This document shows, piece after piece, positions 21,058 to 31,398 of a stretch of 64,000 bases of DNA. The stretch's first letter is position 1. Each line of letters begins with the position of its first letter. Source of the DNA: Microplitis mediator (taxonomy: Eukaryota > Arthropoda > Insecta > Hymenoptera > Braconidae). The DNA lies in the NCBI RefSeq assembly GCF_029852145.1, contig NC_079972.1, positions 11,592,986 through 11,656,985 on the forward strand, written 5' to 3'. The translations under genes were made by a program, and so were the position numbers. The notes under the pieces were generated by a model. It did no database searches and was not told where the DNA came from. It worked only from the letters and a program-made list of their open reading frames with translations.

Positions 21058-22850
21058 TATTTCTCATTGTGCAGCCGAATTTCTACGCAAAAATTACAAA
21101 TGTTAATTAATTTAATCATTGCTGAAAAATATTACCCAAAAAATTTAATACACAGTAATTATTATTATAATTAAAGAAAAAAAAGGGGGGTGAGCTTGGG
21201 AAAATAGTTTGAAGTTATTTGGGGTTTATTATTAGTAGTAACGTGGGACAGGGAGTATATGAATCATGGTCAGTCAAATATACGCACAGTAGAATAGAGT
21301 GAAGTAGAGTATACAGTAGGTAATAGGTATAGAGAGAGTAGGTATGGACTACGGACTGTGATTATACGGTGTCAGTGGCGGTACACATACGTATAACAGT
21401 ACCATCAGGGCGGGTCGCACTTTGCGCGGTGGCTACGGGATATTATTAAGCCGACAATACCGCTAGGGTCGTCCTACTACTGCGGCTACAGGCTACGGTT
21501 CATGTATACATATATACATATACATATACTAGCAAACCATACTACTTCCATTTCCACTCTTCACTCAGTCTACACTCAACTCTACCGTACACATCCTACA
21601 CCACTATCCAGGGGTCGAAATTCGACTCCCATGCATCATAATAGAGACGCGTGCAAGCTTCGGTCTGGCATTTAAACGCGCTGTAATTATATGTCTCTTC
21701 GTCCTGCCGACCCGTCACCGCACTGCACACAATATCGTAAATAGTACCTTACTATTATATATTGCCGCTGCACTCACGTCGTCCTGTCAATAGACGTCAT
21801 AATCTTCGATAATTATTAATTAATAAATAAACTTAAAAAAAAAAAAATTAATTAATTAATTAATTGAAAAAAATAAAAAAACTAATAAAGTAAATCTAAT
21901 TTATGTACCAATAATTAACTTGCATATCTCGCGGTGAACAATTAAGTTTAACGTCTAATTGCAACATGTTGCTTGGTTATAAACATGTACAAGAGCTCTG
22001 GACATAAAACTAGAAATTGCGAAAGCTTGTGACTACTATTATACTACGGCAGTTGGTACTTTTGATAAAATTAAGCCTTAAGTACTTGAGACTTAACAAG
22101 ACGATTGTGCAGAGAGAGAATAAGCGAGATTATTTTTATTTTAGGATATTTATTTTATAATTATTAATGTTTTTTTTTAAGTAGTGAAATACGATAATTG
22201 GTCTAGTCAATTGTACTAATCAGATGTGGTAGAGTAATGTAATGTATTAAACTGTCGCTATATTAGTAAGAGCTGTAGTGAGTTGTGGATTAGTTATGCC
22301 CGCGTTCGTGTGTCGATCGACACGCCTCATAACTTCCTTGCATCTATTTGTGCTGATAACTATTGCCTATCACTAATAAGATATATATGTGGAATAGATG
22401 GATTTGTAACAGTCGATTGAGCAAAGGATATGATCAATCATCATCATTAATTTACTAGTAATTATTGCGTACTATTGTGTTATTTATTTAATTACCCATT
22501 TCTGAGAGAATTTATTTAATTAATATAATAGTAAATTAGACAATTTATCAAATTTAATTGTCTTTACTGTAAAAAAAATCTGAAAAACAGTTGACCCTGC
22601 GGGACAACTCCAAAACTTCCCACTGTTTTTTAGCTCAGGGAGCTGAGTTTAGATTTTCGATAGAATTTCTAAGACGGAGGATCCCGACCAAAATTAAGAC
22701 ATCCGAGTCCTACGTCTGATTTTCTAGGAATTTTCTGTGAATTTTCTATGGGGTTTCTTAGACGACGTCTTCTGGAAAAATGTTAGCACACAGAAGTGAA
22801 GGAAAGAAATTTTTTTGTCTTACCACCGAGCCTTGAGTTTAGATTTTCTA
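21058..22850. other. Intergenic DNA with a GC-richer block at 21240-21800
   Basis: The block contains gggcgggtcgcactttgcgc and gtcctgccgacccgtcacc, but every frame is closed by stops, so it may be regulatory. A perfect 14-bp palindrome gtgtcgatcgacac lies at 22310-22323, inside a looser hairpin running from tagttatg to cataact. The rest is AT-rich. Confidence 0.35.
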
Positions 22851-22940
22851 CACTGATAGAAGGATTTCTTAGTATTTAAGAAACCATTTCTTAAATACTA
22901 AGAAATCTTTTTTAAATGCTAAGAAATCCTTCTATCAGTG
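22851..22940. repeat. 90-bp near-perfect hairpin MITE
   Basis: Starts cactgatagaaggatttctt and ends aagaaatccttctatcagtg, TA on both sides. Internal blocks ttagtatttaagaaa pair with tttcttaaatactaa. The size and pairing resemble a pre-miRNA hairpin, but the terminal signature and TA flanks mark it as a MITE. Confidence 0.8.
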
Positions 22941-24170
22941 TATAGCTTTTCTATAAAAGTCTTCGACGCCGATCTTGACCAAAAGCGGGAAGTTAAAAAA
23001 ATTTTTCCTTTAGGTAAAATTTGAAAATCAAAATAAAATCTACGACTTATTTGAAGCTTCATTCAAATAAATTAAAGTCAAAAAAATTTCGCCACAATTA
23101 AAACGCAATATTTAAATCTGCGTGTGCTACAGCAATTTTTTTTCGACGGGGTATTTTTTTCTAAAACTAAAATTAGATTCGGGTGGTCTATATTATGTCA
23201 GTAACATCAGCATTGTAATTAATAACACTCATGGACTGGGTTGCTGGTGGTGATTTTCAGTTGACTCAACAACGAATAGTATATAAATTACGTAGGTTAA
23301 ATAATCTCGTTCATAATTCAACCCTTTGGATCGTAATTCACGAGCGATAGTAATAAGTCACGGGGACGATACTCGCTGGTGCCTTGTGTGGAACCCGAAT
23401 GACTTATATTTGTCGTATGCTAATGACTCGAAGATGCAAATTTGTGGGCGTGAAATCGACTCTGTCTATATATCTATACCTATTTCTTTTTTACAGTCGA
23501 AAACAAACGATTGCACTGAGCTCAAGTGAGTCAAGTACAGAAAAAAAAATTAAAATGCGAGGAATTTTCGTACTCGTTTAATTTTTTTCCGCGTCACGCA
23601 CGATATTTCATTTTAATATAATTTGTGTGGCAGTAGCTTATCTTATATTATTTTTTTAACTTTGTTAATACTAAGCTAAGCAATAAAATAATTTTATGTA
23701 TCCATGGATAACTTTTATTTTTATTTAATCGTTATCTTTATATTGTTTAATAGACATTCGCGGATAATTATTTAATTGTAAATATTTATTTTATGATATA
23801 ATAAAATAGAGGCAATTGATAACCTTATTTTTATTTTCTTATCTCGAGTTATGTACATTTTTATATATCTATCTTTCAAACTATAAATATATACGATAGA
23901 TAATAATAAAAAAAGAAGAAAATATTTTGATAGCAATTTTTTAAAAACAAATAATTTTTTTTTGTCTCAACGAGATTGAAACAAAAAATTTTATACTCTT
24001 ATGCAATAATTAATTGTTTATGTACCAATAGAGCAAATGGCGGGCAAAACAGCTGGACCGACTAATTGACAGACATGATAATAAAAAACAACGATTACAA
24101 ATAATTAATTACGAATGAAAATTATAAAATAAAATCTAAGATGGAGACTACGAATGATCCTGAAATTGAC
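22941..24170. other. Intergenic DNA, no gene called
   Basis: A frame at 23326-23529 (+) has near-normal amino-acid composition but lacks splice or homology support, and a second frame overlaps it. Otherwise AT-rich unique DNA. Confidence 0.35.
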
Positions 24171-25126
24171 ATGACACTGAAGTTAGCAGACGTCTGACAG
24201 TTTTTGAATTTATTTAAAAACGATTAACTATAAAAAAAAAATATTTTGAAAAATTGCACTTATGGTTTAACAAATTTTCTACGTGTGTATATTTTTAGTT
24301 TTTTTTTTTTTTTTGTAATTTATTTGTTGAAAAAAAAATCAGAAAATTTGTAACTGTCTGCTAACTTTAGGATCGTAAATTGACAGACAATCAACAAATT
24401 TTTGAAATGTTTTTTGTCAGCAAATAAATTACAAAAAAATAAAAATAAATATGCACAAGTAAAAAATTTAAAAAACTAGAGGTGCAATTTTTTCAAATAT
24501 TTTTTTTTTATAATTTATTATTTTGAAAAAAAATCAAAAAATTATTAGACGTCGGGCAACTTCAGTATCATGACTACCATGGGGTATCAAATATTTTTTT
24601 GAAAATGATCAATATTATTGTCATTGTGATGACATACATTATGTCAGTATGTACGATTACTTTTGTATTAAGAGGGATAATCAAAAACATATATGTCGGA
24701 TAATTAATGACAATAAAGTTAGCGGACATTTAACAACATTTTGATTCTTTCTAACAAAAAAATAAATATTAAAAAAAATATTTTGAAAAATTGCACATAT
24801 AGTTTATTAAATTTTCTACATGTGCATTTTTTTGAAAATATATTTTTTAAATTATTTATCTATTTAAAAAAATTTGTTTAAATTTAAAATGTCTGCTAAC
24901 TTTACTGTCATGATAATTATGATACTGAAATTAGCCGACGTCTCATAATTTTTAAATTTTTTAAAAAAACGACAAATTATGAAAAAAAAAATATTTAAAA
25001 AAATTTCACTTGTACTCTTTTAAATTTTCTACATGTGCATATTTTTAGTTTTTTTTTTTCTTGAAATTTAATTGTTCAAAAAAACATCCAAAAATTTTTA
25101 ATTGTCTGCTAACTCCAGGATCATGG
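24171..25126. repeat. Cluster of four family H MITEs (ctgaagttagc ends)
   Basis: Copies at about 24171-24374, 24371-24571, 24706-24911 and 24917-25126. Each is about 205 bp, with one end like gacactgaagttagcagacg and the other like gtctgctaacttcaggatcat. The shared interior has a hairpin around aattgcacttgtagttt and ctacatgtgcatattttta. The first two overlap at their ends and the last two are nearly contiguous, so the cluster may have grown by insertion at or near older ends. Confidence 0.75.
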
Positions 25127-25179
25127 ATAATTTTATATAAATTTTGAAATAAATTTGAATTTTATTTAAATTGACTCAC

Positions 25180-25238
25180 CATTCGCCGATTTCTTTATGA
25201 TGATGTCCTCGATGAAAGCAGGAAATCATTGATTGCAT
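25180..25238 (-). CDS. Possible first coding exon of an unidentified minus-strand gene
   Basis: On the minus strand an ATG at 25238 opens 19 codons (MQSMISCFHRGHHHKEIGE plus two bases) ending at a strong donor, GAATG|GTGAGTC. A second in-frame ATG lies at codon 4. No downstream exon was identified, so this could also be a spliced leader with a short upstream frame, or a non-coding transcript. The quality of the donor and the balanced codon composition are the only support. It points away from the plus-strand exon at 28975. Confidence 0.35.
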
Positions 25239-25258
25239 CAAGGAATCGAAGACAAAAG

Positions 25259-25535
25259 GGCACTAAACACTTGTTCACTCACTTAACATTTTAATTATCA
25301 CTATTTAAATAAAACTCACTACTAAAATAAAACTTCACTTGCGATTAAAATAAAACTTCACTCACGACCAAAGTAAAACTTTACTTTCTAATACAACAAA
25401 ACTTCACTTTCTTTTAAAAAGAAATTGCACTCACGCGATTGAAATAAAAACTTCGCTTATTATTAAAACAAAACTTCACTCGCTATTTAAATAAAACTCA
25501 CTTTTAAAATAAAACTTCACTTCATTACTCACTTC
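25259..25535. repeat. Minisatellite-like repeat, aaaataaaacttcactc
   Basis: About ten degenerate copies of (t)aaaataaaacttcactcgc, spaced 17-35 bases, immediately upstream of the minus-strand exon. Read on the minus strand the unit is gagtgaagttttatttta. If that exon is real this repeat lies in its leader or core promoter. Confidence 0.65.
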
Positions 25536-26255
25536 CCGATCAACCGCTGCGACACTGACTAAAAAAAAATTAAATCGAATTCCGCGATTTCGATTATCGA
25601 TTTCACGAATTTAAATGACACTTGATTTTTTATCTCGAATCAAAACTCAAGTTTTCGAAAAAAAAAATGGCGGAATATTTTTTAATGACACGACAAAATT
25701 CAAATCAGCAAAAAAAAAATATAATTTTTAATTAATTAAAAAAAATTAAAAATTAATTATTTAAATAGACATTTAAAATAATAAAAAATAAATTGAGCTG
25801 AGGTTGAAACATATTTAAATATAATATTGAAGTAGATAGAAATGCAATAAAATAAACCTTCAGACAAAGAAATTCCGAGACTTGTAGCCCGCCATTTTTC
25901 CACGAAATTATCGATCAACTCTTGACTTCATTTACTCGGTAAAAAAAAAAAATAATAAAACATCTTTCACTTTTATTCACTGCACTAAATACTGACTAAA
26001 TTTTACTAACACATTTATTTAGGTCACTTCTACTTCTTTTTAGTCCGGTATTTTATTTTATTTTTTATTTTTTTCAATTATCGATCCATTGTCGTTGCCC
26101 CGCACTTTTATTCGAACACTATAACTTCACTATAATTAAATAATAAATTATATCTGTCTTTATTTTAAAATTACTGTCAATATATTAATTAATAAACTCA
26201 TTTATTTAATTATTTATTTAATATTAAATCAACCAAAGTACTGGAGATGTGAACA
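25536..26255. other. Inter-promoter DNA
   Basis: AT-rich with scattered CpG words (tcccgatcaaccgctgcgac at about 25536, gtagcccgccatttttcc at about 25885). No frame is open. Position between the two possible divergent first exons suggests promoter sequence. Confidence 0.35.
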
Positions 26256-27880
26256 ATGGCAATGATGAAGCACTAATGAGCGTCAATGTGAAGTTGGCGA
26301 GAGCTTCAACATTCTCAAGGTCTCCCATTGGTTTAAATTTTTCAAAATTACCGAATAAAATAATCGATAACTATAAATCGACTGATATTCTGTAAGCCAA
26401 TAAAATTTATTCAAATTCGAACGACTTCAGTGTCTTGTAGGTAATTTGAAGTTAAAGGGGAAGTTAGTTTCACACTTCACAGTAAAGCCTAAACACTTTG
26501 GGGCTCGTCATTGTCCAAATATTTAAATTCAGTGTTATCATAATAATTAAGCCATTTAATTGGATTATTTAGTAAAAAATGTGTACGTGATAGTAGTAAA
26601 GTAAGTGAATCATTTTTAGTGCGCGAGTGATAGAAGTGAATTTAAAATGTGAAAAATTTTTGTAAAAGTGGTAGTGAGTGTCTGTATCAGTATGAAGTCA
26701 AAGTTTGTTTATTTGTTTTTTTTTTCTTTTTTTTTTTTTTTGTCGTAAATAAATTGATAGGTGTCAATAAGTAGTAAATTTAATAATTAAAGTGATTAAA
26801 ATAAATATTTATTTGAATTCGAAGTAAAAAAAAAAACAAAATGGCGATGACTAAGCACTTATGAGCAATAATATGAAGTTGGCTCGAGATTGTTCTTAAC
26901 AATTTGAATTAGGACGCGTCTCCTGATTGGTCAAAAATTTTAAATAAGTTCTAGCGTCTTTTGGGTAGATTTACAATTAGGGGGAAGTGAATTTGGGTCG
27001 GAGCTCAGATTCAGTGCTAACGTCGCAAGCTTGTTTGATTTTTATTTCTAAAATTCGTTGGTATTTAAATGAAAAGTGAATTTAAAATGAATTATCAAAT
27101 GTAGTGCTTATGTTATAGTAGTAAAGTAAATGAATTATTTTTAGTGCGCGAGTGAAGTAAGTGAATTTAAAAAGTGAATTAATTTTTTAAAAGTAGTAGT
27201 GAGTGTCTGTATCAGTATGAAGTCAAAGTTGGTTTATTTGTTTTAGTTTTTTTTTTTTTTTTGTCGTAAATAAATTGATAGGTGCCAATCAGTAGTAAAT
27301 TTAATAATTAAAGTGATTAAAATAAATATTTATTTAAATTCGAAGTGTAAAAAAAAAACAAAATGGCGATGATTAAGCACTTATGGGCAATAATATGAAG
27401 TTGGCTCGAGATTGTTATTAAAAATTTGAATTAGGACGCGTCTCCTGATTGGCCAAAAATTTTAAACGGACTCTAGTGTCTTCTGAGTAGATTCACAGTT
27501 AAGGTGAAGTAAAATTTGTTCGGAACTCAGACTCAGTGTTAAGGACTCGTTTGATTGATTTTAATTTTTAAAATTCCCCGGTATTAAAATAAAAATTAAA
27601 TTTAAATTAAATTATTAAATGAAGTGTTTATGTAATAATAGTGAAGTGAGTTAATTATTTTTAGTGCGTGAGTGAAGTAAGTGAAAGTGAAAAGTTAAAA
27701 AAAAAAGTGGTGAAGTGAGTGTTGGCGTCAGTGTAAATTCTCAGTTCGTTTTTTTTTTTTTTTAGTTTTTTATTTTTCAAAATGTTATTAATAAATTAAA
27801 AAACGCGAGTGAGTGCAGTGCATAACTTTTTAAAATTGAATTTTGATAAGTGATAAAAATGTGCGACTTTTTTTTTATGG
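26256..27880. repeat. Threefold tandem repeat carrying promoter-like motifs
   Basis: Three head-to-tail copies start at atggc(a/g)atga near 26256, 26841 and 27363 (spacings 585 and 522). Each copy contains, in order, gaagttggc(t/g)cgag, an inverted CCAAT box (ATTGG at 26327, 26926 and 27448), a TCAGTG initiator-like word (26529, 27011, 27533), a run like agtgcgcgagtgaagtaagtgaa, and (in the first two) gtgagtgtctgtatcagtat and gtcgtaaataaattgatagg. Copies two and three are closest. A CCAAT box 85 bases upstream of an initiator in two copies suggests a duplicated TATA-less promoter and leader. The function is inferred. Confidence 0.7.
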
Positions 27881-28031
27881 GTGAAAAAAAATATCGGGAA
27901 GTTGTCGATAGAGACTAGTCGCAATTTTTAAATATATAAACTAATTGATTTTTTTATTTTTCATATTTTTTGTACATATTAATGATATAAATCAAATAAT
28001 AATACATATGAATTACTCAGTTTCCTATAAA

Positions 28032-28234
28032 TGAGTGTGAATGTAGCAGACATCAGACATTTGAAATTTTAAATAAACAAAGCAAATAATTTTGAAAATA
28101 AATTTTTTAAAAAATGCGCATATAAAAAATTTAAGAATTACTAAGCGCATTTTTTATAAATATTATTTTCAAAATTATTTACTTTGTTTATTTATAATTT
28201 AAATTTGTCTTATGTCTGCTACATTCACACTAAT
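28032..28234. repeat. MITE family I (gagtgtgaatgtagcagac), copy 1
   Basis: Ends gagtgtgaatgtagcagaca and the complement tgtctgctacattcacact. The interior is a hairpin around aaaatgcgcatataaaaa. Further copies at 28425 and 43920. Confidence 0.75.
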
Positions 28235-28424
28235 TCTTATAAAAATATAAATTATTACATAAAATTATTTTGTTTTAGGTTCAATTGTTGGTAAATTAAA
28301 GATGGGATAAATTAAAAATTAATCATAAAAATAATTTGTATATATACAGAAAAATAAAAAATATGGTCTGTATATATTTCAATCAAAATTCAAAAAAAAA
28401 TTACCAACTTTGAATTCAAATATA

Positions 28425-28616
28425 TGAGTGTGAATGTAGCAGACATCAGGCAAATTTAAAGTTATAAATAAATAGACTAAATGATTAATAAAATAAAATT
28501 TTTTAAAAATGTGCATTTGAAAAATTGAGAAATTAATAGGTGCATTTTTTTAAAATTATTTATTCTATTTATTTATAATTTTAAATTTGCCTGATGTCTG
28601 CTACATTCACACTCAT
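28425..28616. repeat. MITE family I, copy 2
   Basis: Ends gagtgtgaatgtagcagaca and tgatgtctgctacattcacactc; about 190 bp away from copy 1, with a similar aatgtgcatttgaaaaatt core. Confidence 0.75.
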
Positions 28617-28974
28617 TCAAATATTCACTTTTAACGCCAGTGGAATTCAACAAAAACTGAGCCCTTACTGGTTTTATAAATTGAATTTGAATTCAATAAA
28701 TTGAATATTTTTCATTTATCCATAATCATTTAATTGTGCCATCAATTCATTATAAATATTTTTAACTCTACACGTTCTTTTATTAAATATTTAAATAAAT
28801 TTAATTTAATTTCTCGCTAGATATTTAAAAAAAAATAAAAAAATCCATTGTTTATTAAATTTAAAAACAACAAGTGGACATAAGTTGAAATAAAGTGAAA
28901 GTGCGCATTTTAAAAGACATTCAAAAAAAAACGAGCCTCGAAACCCTTTCAATTGATCAGCTGAAGGAACTTCG

Positions 28975-29015
28975 ATGTCATCATCACCGCAGCCTACAAG
29001 AAGAATCAGCGACCG
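28975..29015 (+). CDS. Possible first coding exon of an unidentified plus-strand gene
   Basis: An ATG at 28975 (context cttcgATGt) opens 13 codons, MSSSPQPTRRISD plus two bases, ending at a strong donor GACCG|GTGAGT. The preceding 70 bases (acgagcctcgaaaccc...) are GC-richer than the surroundings, as expected for a leader. The triplicated promoter-like repeat lies 1.1-2.7 kb upstream. No following exon was found in the window, so the first intron may be very long. The gene cannot be identified from 13 residues. Confidence 0.4.
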
Positions 29016-30027
29016 GTGAGTGAACTTTCAAAATATTTAATAACATTTCCATAAAAATAAATGAAATTATCAATTTAAAAATTTTAAATGATAAAAAAAT
29101 AGTCGATTAAAATAGACGAGAAAAAAAACGAAAAATAAAACTGATAAAAAATATTTTATCTCCTGTCGTATCCGATTCGACCTGGATTTTATTATCAATG
29201 ATTTTATAAATATAAATTAATATATCTAGATATATATATGACATAAATTTATAAACGTGTACACAAGTCTTACGAGTGAATCACAAATTTACACGGCAAT
29301 CTGAGTAGCTATCCAAGATCCGATAACGTCTTTAATCAAACACAACTCCAAGACACTAAAGAAAAAATAAATACTCATGTTAGACTTGTCGACGCTTCTT
29401 ATTATTATTATTCATTTTTTTTATTCATTATCATTATTGTGATTGTGATTGGTATTTTTATATATATATTTATACATATATATTTTTTTTTATTCCGAGT
29501 GGGAAACGAGGTAGTGAAGTGTACTCAGGTGTAATACGAGCTCGAGGTGTGTCACATGCAAGTAAAGTGCGTACACAAGAAACGTGTTCACTAACGTAAC
29601 TCCTCACGAGTTCGTATCACTACACGATTACACTATACTATATATATATTTATGTAGTGTGTAGACTTCTGCAGACTGCTTGTCGCCGTAGCTTTGCAAT
29701 CAATTTTTTTTTTATATTTCTTTCTATACTACAGTTATCATGTATCAGCAACACCTAATTACTGATAATTATTATTCAATTTTTTTTTATTATATATTAT
29801 GAGTATAGAAATTTATTTAGTAATAATTATGACATAAATTTTTATTGATAGAATTAACGAAACAAAAATTATCATTTTTTTTTTAAACTGGGCCTTAATA
29901 AGTGGGTATATTTAAATTTGATAAATAAGAGAAACTTTAAGTAAATACAGTAACAGCTTTATATATACGATTTTTAATTGGCACATCGGTAATTGATACA
30001 TTCGTGTGTTAATTTACAATTCGAATA
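29016..30027. other. Putative intron or intergenic DNA
   Basis: A GC-richer non-coding block at 29490-29640 (ggtagtgaagtgtactcagg, aactcctcacgagttcgtat) breaks the AT-rich background; it might be an enhancer. No gene or repeat recognised. Confidence 0.35.
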
Positions 30028-30375
30028 GGGTAGGTACCATTTGTGGCCACTGCTCGATTTTTGGACATTTGATCCTTTATTTTAATTAATGAAAAAGTGT
30101 AAAGTAAAATTTTCATTTTCATAGTGAGTAGAAGTATCTTTGAACATATTTCAAAAATTTATTACTCTCTAAACATGAATAAGTGAAATAAGTGAATATT
30201 CACTAATTCTGAGTGCCAACCGAACCACTTTTTGACATTAGTAGTTCGGTTTGCACTTGGAATTAGTGAATAGTCACTTATTTTCAGTAATTCATGTTTA
30301 GAGAGTATGTTATTGGGTCTTTTACAAATTATTGTATTCAAATTTTTCGTGTCAAAAAATGGCCAAAAACTATTG
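30028..30375. repeat. MITE family G, copy 2 (interrupted, right end degraded)
   Basis: Starts gggtaggtaccatttgtggc after a TA and aligns with the reverse complement of the 20829 copy through aattaatgaaaaagtgtaaa and gaagtatctttgaacat. After the nested family B element, the alignment resumes at about 30309 and fades after aatggccaaa near 30365, where the terminal repeat is no longer recognisable. Confidence 0.65.
30165..30305. repeat. MITE family B, copy 3 (nested, TA flanks)
   Basis: 141 bp, almost base for base the 15753 copy, flanked by TA. It interrupts the family G copy. Confidence 0.8.
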
Positions 30376-30457
30376 AGTAAAGTTTCGTTAAATTAAATCG
30401 CTACTGGGCCAGGAATCGACTATAAAAATTAAAAAATTTTCAAAAGTGATCAACCTA

Positions 30458-30727
30458 CACGGAAATAACAATATAGTAGTGGCAACTTTCTGGGATAGTA
30501 CTGAATTCTTTTTGTAAAAAAAAAAATTTCAGACAGTACTGTATGCTATCTATACTGTATCCATTACTCTCTGGATAGTACTGAGTACTATCCCGGACAG
30601 TAGTGGATATAGTCTAGGCAGTGGATACGGTCTAGATAGCATACAGTACTGTCTGAAATTTTTTTTTTTACAGAAAGTACTCAGTACTATCCCAGAGAGT
30701 AGCTACTACTATGTTATTTTTTCCGTG
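30458..30727. repeat. MITE with TA-CACGGAAATAACA ends
   Basis: 270 bp. Ends cacggaaataacaatatagt and the complement ctactatgttattttttccgtg; TA flanks. Interior arms repeat ctgggatagtactgaa and cagacagtactgtatgctat, so the whole element folds back. Confidence 0.8.
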
Positions 30728-30757
30728 TAGCCGAGAATTTATTGAATTTATATTAAT

Positions 30758-30962
30758 ATGATACTGAAGTTAGCCGACGTCTAATAATTTTTTGATTTTT
30801 TTTTAAGCAATAAATTATAAAAAAAAAAGTATTTGAAAAATTTGCACCTGTAGTTTTTTAAATTTTCTACATGCGCATATTTTTAGTTTTTGTTTTTTTG
30901 TAATTGATTTGTTGAAAAAAAAATCCAAAAGTTACTAATTGTCTACTAACTTCAGGATCATT
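30758..30962. repeat. MITE family H copy
   Basis: Starts gatactgaagttagccgacg and ends attgtctactaacttcaggatcat; shares the gcacctgtagttttttaaat and ctacatgcgcatattttta hairpin with the 24.2-25.1 kb cluster. Confidence 0.75.
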
Positions 30963-31000
30963 ATTTTAATTTACTCCAAAAATAATAGAGATTCAAATTA

Positions 31001-31222
31001 TGTACCTGAAGATCGGAACGTTTTTCGCGGAACGAAAATAAAAAAACGAAGTGAAAAGTAAAAAATCTATTGGATCTAGATTTCCAAAATGTTTCGCACA
31101 GGTGCTTGTATGTCAACCGAAAATTGCAGACACCCCCAATTATTCCTAGTTACCTCAAGCAGTCGAATTACGTGAATTTTTTTTATTTTCGCTGCACGAA
31201 AAACGTTCGATCCTCAGGTACA
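31001..31222. repeat. MITE family A, copy 3
   Basis: Starts tgtacctgaagatcggaacg and ends aaacgttcgatcctcaggtaca, with the caaaatgtttcgcacaggt and tctattggatctagatt core. An open frame that starts inside it (31070) is incidental. Confidence 0.75.
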
Positions 31223-31279
31223 TTTAAATTTATAGATTTTTTAATTTTCAAATAAAGTAATCAGTTATTTAGTGGTAAT

Positions 31280-31398
31280 GTAAGAGTCCTAGTACCCGAT
31301 CAGTGAACTAGTATTTGTATATATATATATTTAGTAAAATTTAGTAAATATAGATATACAAATACATGAGTGATCGGGTACTGGGTCTCTTATCTTAC
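31280..31398. repeat. MITE family D, copy 2
   Basis: Starts gtaagagtcctagtacccga and ends gatcgggtactgggtctc + ttatcttac, enclosing atatatatatttagtaaaat. Matches 7324 and 47652. Confidence 0.65.

Noticed and set aside
24171..25126. Regularly spaced repeats that could suggest a CRISPR array
   Set aside because: Units are about 205-bp foldback transposons in eukaryotic DNA, not short repeats with unique spacers.
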